From assembly GCA_015654925.1 (NCBI GenBank), contig JAATFX010000093.1, positions 1 to 64,000 on the forward strand: a stretch of DNA of 64,000 bases. The letters run 5' to 3'. Under the pieces are notes generated by a model. The model saw nothing but the letters and a program-made list of their open reading frames with translations, had not been told where the DNA came from and did no database searches. The position numbers and the translations under genes are program-made. This document shows, in pieces, positions 1 through 9,057 of this stretch; the stretch's first letter is position 1; every line of letters starts with the position of its first letter. The DNA is from Enterobacterales bacterium (GTDB taxonomy: Bacteria > Pseudomonadota > Gammaproteobacteria > Enterobacterales > Enterobacteriaceae).

Positions 1-285
1 CCGAGTATTTACCAAACGGCTTTTGGTTATTTGTGCCAACGGGGTCGGCGTATAGACTATCCGCATCTGTCGGCGGTGAGCGACTGGGCGTATCGGTTTA
101 TGTTTAAAGACCAGCTCTCGCCGGAGGCGATTCGCCGTCATACCCGTGACTATTTGCAGGCCGTTAAGCAGCAGTTGCTCGACAAGCCGGGAGGCGCGGG
201 CATATCGCCCCGGCAGCATTCCGATGTGGATGCGATACCAGCCAGGCCGCCCCGCGGCCGCAAATCCCAGTCGTGCTCATTTTGA
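1..285 (+). CDS. C-terminal fragment of an unrecognised protein (cut by window start)
   Basis: The reading frame is open from base 1 and stops at 283-285, so only the C-terminal end is present. The first 65 or so residues look like real protein (aromatic-rich, amphipathic, with DWAYRFMFKD and a basic helix ending QAVKQQLLDK). The last 30 residues are rich in Pro, Arg and Ser and look like read-through of non-coding sequence, so an ancestral stop may have been lost. I do not recognise the family. In E. coli the gene beside ybjP on this side is ybjQ, and this fragment does not resemble it. No function is assigned. Confidence 0.4.
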   Translation, partial: PSIYQTAFGYLCQRGRRIDYPHLSAVSDWAYRFMFKDQLSPEAIRRHTRDYLQAVKQQLLDKPGGAGISPRQHSDVDAIPARPPRGRKSQSCSF

Positions 286-494
286 ACGATGGCCTATATC
301 CGGGCCGGGCAACCCGGGCGCGCGGCAGTAGCAACCGCGCACTGGCGTACCGTCTTCCGGCCCGGCGTACGCCGCCGCCCGCCCGTCCCTGAACCGCGCT
401 TTAGCCATATGTGCCGCCGCCGCACAACTCCCTGATTTTTAACTATACTCTAGGGGTGTAACTCACCGCTAAAATAGAATCATAAAGGTAAACA

Positions 495-1049
495 ATGAAA
501 AAAACGCTTTATGTCCTCCTGCCGCTGGCGCTGGCGCTTACTGCCTGCACCACATCCGTCGATCCGGCGTTTAAAGATACCGGCACCCGCAACGGCCCTT
601 GCGTTGGCGGCGGCCCGGATGCGGTTGCCCAGAAATTCTACGATCTGCGAATCGATGGGCATGCCCAGGGCAAGCCTGACGCCGGGCAATTGACGCAATA
701 TCGTCCCTATCTCAGCGAACGGCTTTACCAGACGCTGGCCGTCGATCGCCAGGGCCGGGATAAATTGGCGAAACTGCCGGCCGGGGATATATTCAGCAGC
801 CAGGCCGACGGCCCCACCGCCGCCAGGGTGCATAGCGCTTCGCGCATTTTGAATACCGACGCCAAAAACATCCCGCTACGCGTGGATCTGTCCCGCGCCC
901 AGGCCGGCAGTGGCCAGACGGCGCAATGGCAGGACGAGGTGCTCATGGTGCGCGAAGGCACCTGCTGGGTGCTGGATGACGTGCGCTATCTGGGCGCTTT
1001 CTCCCATGCCCCGGCGGGGACCCTGCGCCAAACCCTGGATGTGAGATAA
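495..1049 (+). CDS. ybjP: YbjP-family outer-membrane lipoprotein (DUF3828)
   Basis: The product is 184 residues. It starts with a lipoprotein signal peptide ending in the lipobox LTAC (Cys18), so the mature protein should be lipid-anchored, probably in the outer membrane. The body matches what I recall of E. coli YbjP along its length: a conserved block GTRNGPCVGGGPDAVAQKFY near the N-terminus and DEVLMVREGTCWVLDDVRYLG near the C-terminus. The molecular role of YbjP is not established. It lies upstream of the art operon in the same direction, as in E. coli, separated by a GC-rich hairpin and about 300 bp. The ATG follows an AAGG-type ribosome site. Confidence 0.9.
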   Translation: MKKTLYVLLPLALALTACTTSVDPAFKDTGTRNGPCVGGGPDAVAQKFYDLRIDGHAQGKPDAGQLTQYRPYLSERLYQTLAVDRQGRDKLAKLPAGDIFSSQADGPTAARVHSASRILNTDAKNIPLRVDLSRAQAGSGQTAQWQDEVLMVREGTCWVLDDVRYLGAFSHAPAGTLRQTLDVR

Positions 1050-1051
1050 CC

Positions 1052-1074
1052 CCCGCCGGCATCGGTCCGGCGGG
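1052..1074 (+). terminator. GC-rich hairpin after ybjP, no T-tract
   Basis: A perfect 8-bp stem (CCCGCCGG / CCGGCGGG) with a 7-nt loop starts two bases after the ybjP stop. There is no T-run behind it, so it is not a classical intrinsic terminator. It may be a mRNA 3' end stabiliser or part of a Rho-dependent end. Confidence 0.4.
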
Positions 1075-1358
1075 CATTACGCGCCCATGGCCCGTGGCGT
1101 CGCCGTGCGTAAACGCGCGCGATCGGCCCCAAGGGGCTTGCCTGGGCCAGGCCCCTAGGCGGGGCTAGCCAATATGGGCAACATAGCGGGTAAGCCGGAT
1201 TACGGAGCACGGACGCATGGCAAAACGCCGGGGAATGACGTTTTGTGCTGTTCGTGATATTATTACCCTCCTAAATGTAAATTTTAATCACGGCAGATTG
1301 CATCGACCGGCTGTCGACGTTAACATCTGCCGCCTCAATGGCTATTCAGTTTCTTCGC
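1075..1358. other. Intergenic region upstream of the art operon
   Basis: This 284-bp gap should hold the artP promoter. It contains a GC-rich palindromic patch near 1130-1170 and an AT-rich stretch at 1255-1300. E. coli art genes respond to ArgR, but I could not find a convincing pair of ARG boxes by eye. A 66-codon frame from 1217 runs through into artP in another frame and is not credible. Confidence 0.4.
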
Positions 1359-2087
1359 ATGAGTATTCAACTAAACCGCATCGACTGTTTTTATGGTGCT
1401 TATCAAGCGCTATTTGATATCACCCTTGACTGCCCGGCGGGAGAAACGCTGGTATTGCTCGGCCCCAGCGGCGCGGGCAAAAGTTCACTACTGCGGGTGC
1501 TCAACCTGTTGGAGATGCCCCGCGCCGGTCAATTGGCGATTGCGGGCAATCACTTTGACTTTAAACAGACCCCGGGCGAGAAAGCCATCCGGGAGCTGCG
1601 GCAAAATGTCGGCATGGTATTCCAGCAATATAATCTGTGGCCGCATTTAACCGTACGCCAGAATTTGATCGAGGCGCCGTGCCGGGTGCTGGCCTTGTCC
1701 CGTTCCCAGGCCAACGCCCGTGCGGATAAACTGCTGGAGCGTTTGCGCCTGACCGATTTTGCCGATCGTTTTCCGTTGCATTTGTCCGGCGGACAGCAGC
1801 AACGGGTAGCCATAGCCCGCGCCCTGATGATGGAACCGCAGGTGCTGCTGTTCGACGAACCAACCGCGGCGCTGGACCCGGAAATCACCGCGCAAATTGT
1901 CAGTATTATTCGTGAACTGGCGCAAACCGGTATTACCCAAGTGATTGTGACGCATGAAGTTGAGGTAGCGCGTAAGACTGCCAGTCGCATTGTGTATATG
2001 GAAAACGGCCACATTGTGGAACAGGGCGATGCCACGCATTTTGCCCAGCCCCGCACCGAGGCGTTTGCTCACTACTTGTCGCATTAA
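1359..2087 (+). CDS. artP: Arginine ABC transporter ATPase ArtP
   Basis: This is the cytoplasmic nucleotide-binding subunit of the periplasmic arginine importer. The product is 242 residues, the same length as E. coli ArtP. It shows Walker [10 protein letters not shown], a Q-loop in [10 protein letters not shown], the signature LSGGQQQR, Walker [15 protein letters not shown] and the switch histidine in [10 protein letters not shown]. The frame is open from 1338, but the ATG at 1359 starts the protein at MSIQLNRI, matching E. coli MSIQLN. It is the first gene of artP-artJ-artQ-artM, and artJ follows after 16 bp. Confidence 0.96.
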   Translation: MSIQLNRIDCFYGAYQALFDITLDCPAGETLVLLGPSGAGKSSLLRVLNLLEMPRAGQLAIAGNHFDFKQTPGEKAIRELRQNVGMVFQQYNLWPHLTVRQNLIEAPCRVLALSRSQANARADKLLERLRLTDFADRFPLHLSGGQQQRVAIARALMMEPQVLLFDEPTAALDPEITAQIVSIIRELAQTGITQVIVTHEVEVARKTASRIVYMENGHIVEQGDATHFAQPRTEAFAHYLSH

Positions 2088-2103
2088 ATTTTTTGGAAAA
2101 AAA

Positions 2104-2835
2104 ATGAAAAAATTAATTATTGCCGCAGTGCTGGCCGGGGTTGCGGCTTCAGCCGGCGCAGCCGAAACCATTCGTTTCGCTACCGAAGCCTCTTACCCTC
2201 CGTTCGAATTCGTCGATGCCAACAATAAAATCCAAGGCTTCGATATCGATTTGGCCAACGCGTTATGCAAAGAAATGCAGGCGCAGTGCACTTTTACCAA
2301 CCAGGCCTTTGACAGCTTGATTCCCAGCCTGAAATTCCGTCGTTTCGACGCGGTGATTTCCGGCATGGATATTACCCCGGAACGTTTGCAGCAGGTCGCT
2401 TTCACCCAGCCCTATTATGAAAACTCCGCCATTTTTATCGCGCAAAAAGACAAATTTGCCGATTTAGCGGCGCTGAAAGATAAACGCGTCGGCATGCAAA
2501 ATGGCACCACGCACCAAAAATTCCTGATGGACAAACATCCGGAAATCACCGCGGTTCCTTATGACAGTTACCAGAACGCCATCCTGGATCTGAAAAACGG
2601 CCGTTTGGATGCCGTATTCGGTGACAGCGCGGTGGTAAATGAATGGCTGAAAAAGGATGCCGATCTGGCCACCGTCGGGGATAAAATCACCGATAAGGCC
2701 TATTTCGGCACCGGCCTGGGCATCGCTATGCGGCTTAACAATACCGCGCAGGTGGACAAATTCAATGCCGCCCTGGATAAAGTGAAACAAGACGGTACTT
2801 ACCAGACTATTTACCAGAAATGGTTCAAGCAGTAA
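2104..2835 (+). CDS. artJ: Arginine-binding periplasmic protein (ArtI/ArtJ family)
   Basis: This 243-residue protein is the periplasmic solute-binding subunit of the arginine importer. It has a Sec signal peptide ending AGA-AE and the family core beginning ETIRFATEASYPPFEF. Conserved tracts include AFDSLIPSLKFRR, SGMDITPERLQQV, NGTTHQKFLMDKHPE and YFGTGLGIA. Some segments read like ArtJ (CKEMQAQCTFTNQ, DAVISGMD) and others like ArtI (ETIRFATEASYPPFE). It occupies the artI position directly after artP. No second binding-protein gene follows artM here, so this one probably serves the whole importer. The artJ symbol is a best guess over artI. Confidence 0.93.
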   Translation: MKKLIIAAVLAGVAASAGAAETIRFATEASYPPFEFVDANNKIQGFDIDLANALCKEMQAQCTFTNQAFDSLIPSLKFRRFDAVISGMDITPERLQQVAFTQPYYENSAIFIAQKDKFADLAALKDKRVGMQNGTTHQKFLMDKHPEITAVPYDSYQNAILDLKNGRLDAVFGDSAVVNEWLKKDADLATVGDKITDKAYFGTGLGIAMRLNNTAQVDKFNAALDKVKQDGTYQTIYQKWFKQ

Positions 2836-2844
2836 TCCCCGTAC

Positions 2845-3561
2845 ATGACTGAACTTCAACCAATAGCCAGCGCCGCCGGCACCACCGTCGGGCTGGCGCT
2901 TTGCGCGCTGGTGGTCGGGCTTATCCTGGCGATGTGTTTCGCCGCCTGGGAATCCGCCCGCTGGAAATGGCTGGGCCTGCTGGGTACCGGCGTGGTTATG
3001 CTGCTGCGCGGCCTGCCGGAAATTCTGGTGGTGCTGTTCATCTATTTTGGCGCCTCGCAGTTGCTGGTATCGCTGGCGGACGGCTTTACGCTGAATCTGT
3101 ATCTGCTGCACATTCCGGTACGGCTGCCCACCGATAATATCAACCTCAGCCCGTTTGTGTGCGGCGTGATTGCCCTGGCTTTGCTGTACGCCGCCTACGC
3201 CTCGCAAACCCTGCGCGGCGCCCTGAAGGCCATTCCCCAGGGCCAATGGGAATCCGGGCAGGCGTTGGGATTGAAAAAAGGCGCCATTTTTTTCCGGCTG
3301 ATTATGCCGCAGATGTGGCGTCATGCTTTGCCAGGCCTGGGTAACCAGTGGTTGGTGCTGTTAAAGGACACCGCCCTGGTGTCGCTGATTAGCGTTAACG
3401 ATTTGATGCTGCAAACCAAGAGTATCGTCAGTTTTACCCAGCAGCCGTTTACCTGGTATTTGATTGCGGCGGCGGTTTATCTGGTGATTACCCTGCTCAG
3501 CCAGGTTATTCTGCGCGCGTTCGAGCGCCGTTCGACCCGCTTTGAAACGAGGGCTTCGTGA
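2845..3561 (+). CDS. artQ: Arginine ABC transporter permease ArtQ
   Basis: This 238-residue inner-membrane permease is the same length as E. coli ArtQ. It has several hydrophobic segments and the EAA-type loop contacting the ATPase ([28 protein letters not shown]), typical of polar amino-acid permeases. [15 protein letters not shown] and [23 protein letters not shown] are near-identical to the family. It follows artJ after 9 bp and its stop overlaps the artM start (TGATG), so the two permeases are translationally coupled. Confidence 0.96.
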   Translation: MTELQPIASAAGTTVGLALCALVVGLILAMCFAAWESARWKWLGLLGTGVVMLLRGLPEILVVLFIYFGASQLLVSLADGFTLNLYLLHIPVRLPTDNINLSPFVCGVIALALLYAAYASQTLRGALKAIPQGQWESGQALGLKKGAIFFRLIMPQMWRHALPGLGNQWLVLLKDTALVSLISVNDLMLQTKSIVSFTQQPFTWYLIAAAVYLVITLLSQVILRAFERRSTRFETRAS

Positions 3562-4229
3562 TGCTGGCCTACCTGCCGCAATTAATGCAAGGCTTGCCCA
3601 CCAGCCTGACGCTGACGCTGAGCGCCATCGTTATCGCGCTGCTGCTGGCGCTGCTGTTTACCCTGATCATCAGCCTGAAGACGCCCATTCTGACGCCGAT
3701 AATTAAAATTTACATCACGCTGTTCACCGGCACCCCGCTGCTGGTCCAGATCTTTTTGATTTATTACGGGCCGGGACAATTTGCCGGCCTGCGCGCCATT
3801 CCCTGGTTATGGCAACTGGTGTCGCAGCCTTGGTTATGCGCCATGGTGGCCCTGGCCCTTAACAGCGCCGCCTATAGCACCCTGTTGTTTACCGGGGCCA
3901 TGCGCGCCATCCCGTCCGGCCAGTGGCAGGCCTGCGCCGCCCTGGGCATGTCCAAATTGCAATCGCTGCGCATATTGATGCCGTTCGCCATTAAACGCGC
4001 CCTGTCGTCTTATTCCAATGAAGTAGTGCTGGTATTTAAGAGCACGTCGCTGGCCTACACCATCACCCTGATGGATATTATGGGCCACGGGCAGTTGCTG
4101 TACGGCAGGACCTACGATGTCATGGTGTTTGGCGCCGCCGGCATTATCTACCTGTGCGTCAACGGCGTCTTGACCCTGCTGATGCGGCTGGTGGAGTCAC
4201 GGGCGCTGCGCTTCGAACGGCGCAATTAA
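3561..4229 (+). CDS. artM: Arginine ABC transporter permease ArtM
   Basis: This is the second inner-membrane permease of the arginine importer, 222 residues as in E. coli. It shows FTGTPLLVQIFLIYYGPGQF, the EAA loop AIPSGQWQACAALGMSKLQSLRILMP, and SSYSNEVVLVFKSTSLAYTITLMDIMG. The frame also offers a GTG three bases upstream, but the ATG at 3561 overlaps the artQ stop and matches the family N-terminus. It is the last gene of the operon and converges on rlmC with only 10 bp between stops. E. coli has a separate artJ gene after artM, which is absent here. Confidence 0.96.
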   Translation: MLAYLPQLMQGLPTSLTLTLSAIVIALLLALLFTLIISLKTPILTPIIKIYITLFTGTPLLVQIFLIYYGPGQFAGLRAIPWLWQLVSQPWLCAMVALALNSAAYSTLLFTGAMRAIPSGQWQACAALGMSKLQSLRILMPFAIKRALSSYSNEVVLVFKSTSLAYTITLMDIMGHGQLLYGRTYDVMVFGAAGIIYLCVNGVLTLLMRLVESRALRFERRN

Positions 4230-4239
4230 CGGGTCGCGC

Positions 4240-5379
4240 TTAAGCAGCGGCAGCGCCGCGTTGAAGCAGCACCAGCGTCTCATAGTGGGCGGTGTGCGGG
4301 AACATATCAAATAGCTGCGCCTTGACGATGCCATAGCGCGGTAGGGCCAGCAAATCCCTGGCAAGGCTCTCTCCCTGGCAGCTTGAATACAGGATATAGG
4401 GCGGCGCCATCTCATTGAGATAGGCGCATAGCGCCTGGCCGATCCCGCGGCGCGGCGGATTCACCAGCACCAGATCCGGCACCTCAGTACGCTGCTGCGC
4501 GAAATCGGTGGAATCCAGCGCCCGAAACGCCACGTGGCGCAACCCCAGCAGCTGTGCCGACTGCCGCGCGCTGGCGATGGCCTCGGCGCTGATTTCAATG
4601 CCGGTCAGCCGGATATCGCCGCTGGCGCAATGCAAACCAAACCCTCCCACCCCGCAAAACAGATCCCACAGGCTGGCGATAGGCAGAGCGCCGACCCAGT
4701 CCCGGGCGGTGGCATACAGCCGGGCGGCTACGGCGGGATTGGTTTGGAAAAAACCGCGCGGACGGATAAACAGCGGCACGTCATTGAGCCGTTCTTCCAG
4801 GGCGCTTTGCCCGGTCAGAATGATTTCCGTTTCCCCTTCCAGGATCGCCATCGGCACCGGCTGGATATTTACCGATATGACTTTGAGCTGGGGAAGCTGC
4901 AACTGCAGCCAGGGCAGCGCGGCGCGCAGCTGCGCCAGCTTGGTTTCGGAACGCAGGACGAAGCGCAGCATCATGGCGCCGTCGTATTCGCTGGCGGTCA
5001 GCAACAGGAATTTTAACTCGCCCCGCCGCCGCGCCACGTGGTAAGGCGTCAGGCCGGCGCGGGCGATAAACGTTTTAAGCCGGGCAAATACCGGCGCGAA
5101 GCCGGCGGGGTAAAGCGGGCAGCCGCATAAATCCACCGGCTCGCCGTCGCGGGCCATGATGCCAAGGATCGGGCGTTCGACGCTGCCGCTCACGACCATT
5201 TTGGCTTTATTGCGAAAAGCCACTTGGGCGCAAGCGACCGGCGCAAGCCAGCGCCCCACGGGACTGGCGGACAGCAAGGCGGCGATAGCGGCCTGTTTAT
5301 CCACCAGCTGTTGCGCATAAGGCTTATCCAGCCATTCACAGGAGCGGCAGCGATCCGCGCTAAATAATTCGCAATGCAT
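4240..5379 (-). CDS. rlmC: 23S rRNA (uracil-747-C5)-methyltransferase RlmC
   Basis: RlmC (RumB) uses S-adenosylmethionine to methylate C5 of U747 in 23S rRNA. The product is 379 residues (E. coli 375). N-terminal cysteines (HCELF, RCRSC) and LCGCPLYP supply the four Fe-S ligands. The SAM-binding motif is [16 protein letters not shown], followed by [12 protein letters not shown] and the catalytic-cysteine block YSSCQGES. The frame is open to 5388, but the ATG at 5379 (MHCELF) aligns with E. coli MQCALY. It has its own transcription direction, opposite to art, as in E. coli. Confidence 0.95.
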   Translation of the reverse strand: MHCELFSADRCRSCEWLDKPYAQQLVDKQAAIAALLSASPVGRWLAPVACAQVAFRNKAKMVVSGSVERPILGIMARDGEPVDLCGCPLYPAGFAPVFARLKTFIARAGLTPYHVARRRGELKFLLLTASEYDGAMMLRFVLRSETKLAQLRAALPWLQLQLPQLKVISVNIQPVPMAILEGETEIILTGQSALEERLNDVPLFIRPRGFFQTNPAVAARLYATARDWVGALPIASLWDLFCGVGGFGLHCASGDIRLTGIEISAEAIASARQSAQLLGLRHVAFRALDSTDFAQQRTEVPDLVLVNPPRRGIGQALCAYLNEMAPPYILYSSCQGESLARDLLALPRYGIVKAQLFDMFPHTAHYETLVLLQRGAAAA

Positions 5380-5434
5380 AAGTATCAAGGCCAGCTAAAC
5401 GGGCGCGCATTGTACCATCGGCGGCGGGTGGAAA

Positions 5435-5923
5435 TCATCGGCCGCGCATAAAAAACCGCCGGCTGGCGAGAGGAAAAAATAACAGCGCCAACACCACCAT
5501 ATCGGGGGATTTGTGCAGCAGCACTTGGCTGATAATCTCGCCGGCGCTGTCGCCGGACAAGGCGAACATCTCTGGATAAAAGCCATTCCAGGTAGCCAGA
5601 AACAGATAACCTGCCCCGAGCAGCTGACAGCCGGCGTAGCACCAGCGCGCCCAGGAATAACCCCGCATCACCGCAAAACCGCAGCGCAGCTCGATAAACA
5701 GTATCGCCAGGCTGGCCAGGAACAACACGGTTAAATCCCACGAACGGCTGCTGGTGTCGATAAAGCTTTGCAACCCGGCCACGCCCAGATTATTGGTCAA
5801 CATCAGCACGCCCACGCAGCGGGTGGCGATAATGGCCGTACCGGCAATCATTACCGCCACCGGGGCGTCAAGCGGTACGCGCTCCCTGACCATGCTGCGG
5901 CTGCTCCTGAGTATTTCCGACAT
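5435..5923 (-). CDS. ybjO: Inner-membrane protein YbjO (DUF2593)
   Basis: The product is 162 residues, the same length as E. coli YbjO. It has about four hydrophobic segments (around residues 22-45, 62-80, 90-110 and 138-155) and a basic C-terminus. Its position between rlmC and potI is the E. coli order. The function is unknown in the family. It lies 64 bp after potI on the same strand and may be the distal gene of the pot transcript. Confidence 0.88.
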   Translation of the reverse strand: MSEILRSSRSMVRERVPLDAPVAVMIAGTAIIATRCVGVLMLTNNLGVAGLQSFIDTSSRSWDLTVLFLASLAILFIELRCGFAVMRGYSWARWCYAGCQLLGAGYLFLATWNGFYPEMFALSGDSAGEIISQVLLHKSPDMVVLALLFFPLASRRFFMRGR

Positions 5924-5987
5924 TGTCTCTCTCCCTGCCTGAACGCCGTACTAACCTAAGGAGTAAGACTAGCAGCTCCCGGGAGAA

Positions 5988-6833
5988 TCAGCCACGTGCG
6001 GCGCGCTGTCGATCCCTTTGGCGCTGTTTTTCCGCGCGGGCCATAAACCACCAGGCAATCAGTCCGATGATCCCCACCACGCCAAGAATAATGGTGGCCA
6101 GGGCGTTGATTTCCGGATTAACGCCCATTCTGACGCTTGAGAACACCAGCATCGGCAAGGTGGTGGCGCCCGGGCCGGCGACAAAACTGGCAATCACCAA
6201 ATCATCCAGCGACAGGGTAAACGCCAGCAGCCAGCCGGAGACAATCGCCGGCGCAATCATCGGCAGCGTGATGATAAAAAACACTTTGATCGGCGTGGCG
6301 CCGAGATCCAGCGCCGCCTCTTCTATGGATTCATCCAGCTCGCGCAGCCGCGAATTCACCACGACCGCCACATAGGCCGTGCAGAACGTCACGTGCGCCA
6401 GCCAAATGGTAAACATGCCCCGTTCCGCGGGCCAGCCGATAGCATGCCCCATGGCCACGAACAGCAGCAGCAGCGACAGGCCGGTGATCACATCGGGCAT
6501 CACCAGCGGCGCGGTAAGCATAAACGCAAAACCGTCCGAACCGCGAAAACGGCCAAACCGCACAATCACCACCGCCGCCAGCGTACCGAGGATCACCGCC
6601 ATGGTCGCGGTCGCCGCCGCCAGGGTCAGGCTCAATGATACGGCGCTGAGCATGGCATCGTCGTGAATCAGTACGCCGTACCAGCGGGTCGACCAGCCGG
6701 CCCAAACCGTCACCAGCTTTGAACTGTTGAACGAATAAATCACCAGCATCAGCATCGGCGCATATAAAAAGGTGAATCCCGATACCAGGATCGCGATCCT
6801 CCAGGGAGAGCGCACTACCGGTAATGTGTTCAT
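5988..6833 (-). CDS. potI: Putrescine ABC transporter permease PotI
   Basis: This 281-residue inner-membrane permease belongs to the PotFGHI putrescine importer. It has six hydrophobic stretches and the binding-protein-dependent permease motif EEAALDLGATPIKVFFIITLPMIAP that docks the ATPase. The segment LSLDDLVIASFVAGPGATTLPMLVFSSVRMGV is characteristic of PotI/PotC-type subunits. Its ATG overlaps the potH stop by 4 bases (ATGA), indicating coupled translation. Confidence 0.95.
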   Translation of the reverse strand: MNTLPVVRSPWRIAILVSGFTFLYAPMLMLVIYSFNSSKLVTVWAGWSTRWYGVLIHDDAMLSAVSLSLTLAAATATMAVILGTLAAVVIVRFGRFRGSDGFAFMLTAPLVMPDVITGLSLLLLFVAMGHAIGWPAERGMFTIWLAHVTFCTAYVAVVVNSRLRELDESIEEAALDLGATPIKVFFIITLPMIAPAIVSGWLLAFTLSLDDLVIASFVAGPGATTLPMLVFSSVRMGVNPEINALATIILGVVGIIGLIAWWFMARAEKQRQRDRQRAARG

Positions 6834-7792
6834 GCCCGATCCCCCAGGGTTTTATTCTGATGTTTGTGAAACCACATAATCGGCACGATCAGCAGCAATA
6901 GCATAATCACCGCCACCGCCGAGGCCACCGGCCAATCGCGATTATTAAAGAACTCCTGCCATAAAATCCGGCCAATCATAATGCTGTCCGGGCCGCCGAG
7001 CAGTTCGGGAATCACGTACTCCCCCACCGCCGGGATAAACACCAGCATCGAACCGGCGATAATGCCCCCCTTGGTCAGGGGCATTATCACCTTGAAAAAG
7101 GTCTTGAGCGGCCGCGCGCCCAGATCCAGCGACGCTTCCACCAGCGAATAATCCAAGCGGGTCAGCGCAGTGTAGATCGGCAGGATCATAAACGGCAAAT
7201 AGGCATAGACCACGCCGATATACACCGCCAGGTTGGTATGCAGAATTACCAGCGGCCGATCGATAACCCCCAGCCACATTAAAAAATTATTCAATACGCC
7301 GTTATTTTTCAAAATGCCCATCCAGGCATAGACGCGAATCAGAAACGACGTCCACGACGGCAGGATTACCAGCAGTAGCAGGATATTGCGGGTCGAGGGT
7401 TTACTGTGCGCCACCGCCCAGGCCATGGGGTAACCGATCAGCAGGCAGAAAAACGTCGACACCGCCGCCACCTGCAATGACTGCAAATAGGCCTCGATAT
7501 ACAGCGGATCGTCGAGCAGTTGCAAAAAGTTGGCCAGATTAAGCGAAATATCCAGCTTGCCATCCATCCAGCTCACCAGATCGGTATAAGGCGGGATCGC
7601 CCGGGCCATCTCCGCCAGGCTGATTTTAAACACAATCAGGAACGGCAGCATAAACAGCAGCAGCAGCCACAGGTACGGCAGGAAAATCACCGCTTTGCGG
7701 CCGTGGCGCATTTGCAGCCGGGTCAGCCAACGCGGGGTTTTCACCCGGTCGGCCACGGGCTCGGGGGGCATTTTTTCATCCACTACAGACAT
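6830..7792 (-). CDS. potH: Putrescine ABC transporter permease PotH
   Basis: This is the second permease of the putrescine importer, 320 residues from the ATG at 7792 (MSVVDEK). The open frame extends 17 codons further into the potG end but without family similarity. A long cytoplasmic N-terminus precedes the first hydrophobic segment (VIFLPYLWLLLLFMLPFLIVF). The ATPase-docking loop is VEASLDLGARPLKTFFKVIMPLTKGG. The gene lies 14 bp after potG and overlaps potI by 4 bp. Confidence 0.94.
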   Translation of the reverse strand: MSVVDEKMPPEPVADRVKTPRWLTRLQMRHGRKAVIFLPYLWLLLLFMLPFLIVFKISLAEMARAIPPYTDLVSWMDGKLDISLNLANFLQLLDDPLYIEAYLQSLQVAAVSTFFCLLIGYPMAWAVAHSKPSTRNILLLLVILPSWTSFLIRVYAWMGILKNNGVLNNFLMWLGVIDRPLVILHTNLAVYIGVVYAYLPFMILPIYTALTRLDYSLVEASLDLGARPLKTFFKVIMPLTKGGIIAGSMLVFIPAVGEYVIPELLGGPDSIMIGRILWQEFFNNRDWPVASAVAVIMLLLLIVPIMWFHKHQNKTLGDRA

Positions 7793-7806
7793 GGTCGTCC
7801 TCCGCC

Positions 7807-8946
7807 CTAAACCGTCAACACGACGCAACTGTCCGCATCCCAACAGAGACGCACTTCATCCCCCCAGGTGGGCGAACCTTTACGATAACGATGCGCATTT
7901 TGCAACTGCGCGCTGATAGTCTGGCCGCTTTGCAGCAGCACATGGTAAATGGACAGGTCGCCGAGATAAGCGATATTCACCACTTCGCCGACGGCAAAGT
8001 TATAGCCATCGGGGGGCACGTCATCGCATAACATGATTTTTTCCGGGCGCAGCGCCACATGCACCGGCACGCCGTCCACCACCGACACATCGGAGTTCAC
8101 CTGGAGCGGATGCGCCAGGCTGGGACTTTGAATAATCAGCGCATCGTCCTGGCGCTCTTTGAGCAAACCGTCGAACATATTCACCGAGCCGATAAACTCG
8201 GCGCTGAACCGGCTGTTGGGGTGTTCATAGATCTCTTCCGGTTCGCCGATTTGCACAAATTTACCGCGATTCATGATGGCGATACGCCCGGCCATGGTCA
8301 TGGCCTCTTCCTGATCGTGGGTGACCATGACACAGGTGACGCCCACTCGTTCGAGGATATCCACCACTTCAAGCTGCATGCGGTCACGCAGCTTTTTATC
8401 CAGCGCCCCCATGGGCTCATCGAGCAATAGCAGCTTGGGCCGTTTGGCCAGGCTGCGCGCCAGCGCCACCCGCTGGCGCTGGCCGCCGGACAGCTGGTGG
8501 GGTTTGCGCGCCGCGAATTCCTGCATATGCACCATGGCCAGCATCTCTTCCACGCGCTGTTTAATCTCGGCGCGCGGCAACTTATCCTGCTTTAAGCCAA
8601 AGGCGATATTTTGCTCCACCGTCATATGGGGGAACAGCGCATAGGATTGGAACATCATATTGATCGGCCGCTGGTACGGCGGCATATGGGATAAATCCTG
8701 GCCATCGAGCACGATTTGGCCATGGGTCGGCTGTTCAAACCCCGCCAGCATGCGCAGCAGCGTGGATTTGCCGCAGCCGGACGCGCCCAGCAGCGCGAAC
8801 ATTTCCCCTTTATAGATCGTCAGGCTGACATCATCGACCGCCGATTGGCCGTCGAACGATTTGGTCAAATTGCGGATCTCCAGCAATGGCGTAACCATTT
8901 TCTGGCTTTTAGGCTGTGGGCGGGGTGTTGCATCGTTCACTAACAT
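7807..8946 (-). CDS. potG: Putrescine ABC transporter ATPase PotG
   Basis: PotG is the ATP-binding subunit that powers putrescine import. The product is 379 residues with Walker A GASGCGKST, signature LSGGQRQRV, Walker B LLLLDEPMGALD and the His-switch MVTHDQEEAMT. A C-terminal TOBE domain contains VHVALRPEKIML and ISAQLQNAHRY. The start is ambiguous: ATG at 8946 (MLVNDA) sits 4 nt after GGAG, while GTG at 8940 would give MNDA exactly as in E. coli. I use the ATG. A hairpin separates it from potF. Confidence 0.94.
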   Translation of the reverse strand: MLVNDATPRPQPKSQKMVTPLLEIRNLTKSFDGQSAVDDVSLTIYKGEMFALLGASGCGKSTLLRMLAGFEQPTHGQIVLDGQDLSHMPPYQRPINMMFQSYALFPHMTVEQNIAFGLKQDKLPRAEIKQRVEEMLAMVHMQEFAARKPHQLSGGQRQRVALARSLAKRPKLLLLDEPMGALDKKLRDRMQLEVVDILERVGVTCVMVTHDQEEAMTMAGRIAIMNRGKFVQIGEPEEIYEHPNSRFSAEFIGSVNMFDGLLKERQDDALIIQSPSLAHPLQVNSDVSVVDGVPVHVALRPEKIMLCDDVPPDGYNFAVGEVVNIAYLGDLSIYHVLLQSGQTISAQLQNAHRYRKGSPTWGDEVRLCWDADSCVVLTV

Positions 8947-9004
8947 CACTCTCCGGAACAAAAGCAGCGGCGCTGCCGCAACCGCCGTCGCTGAAATAGC
9001 ATAA

Positions 9005-9025
9005 CAGGCGGTATAAAACCGCCTG
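9005..9025 (-). promoter_or_regulatory. Intercistronic hairpin between potF and potG
   Basis: A perfect 8-bp stem (CAGGCGGT / ACCGCCTG) with a 5-nt AT loop lies 32 bp after the potF stop and before potG. Such hairpins behind the binding-protein gene of importer operons commonly protect the upstream message or attenuate transcription, giving more binding protein than membrane subunits. This role is inferred from position. Confidence 0.55.
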
Positions 9026-9057
9026 CTGGTTAGGATAAGTTTAACCTGTCTGGAATG

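Noticed and set aside
2464-3324. 286-codon minus-strand open frame
   Set aside because: It spans the artJ/artQ boundary on the opposite strand and is Gln/His/Gly-rich, a typical shadow.
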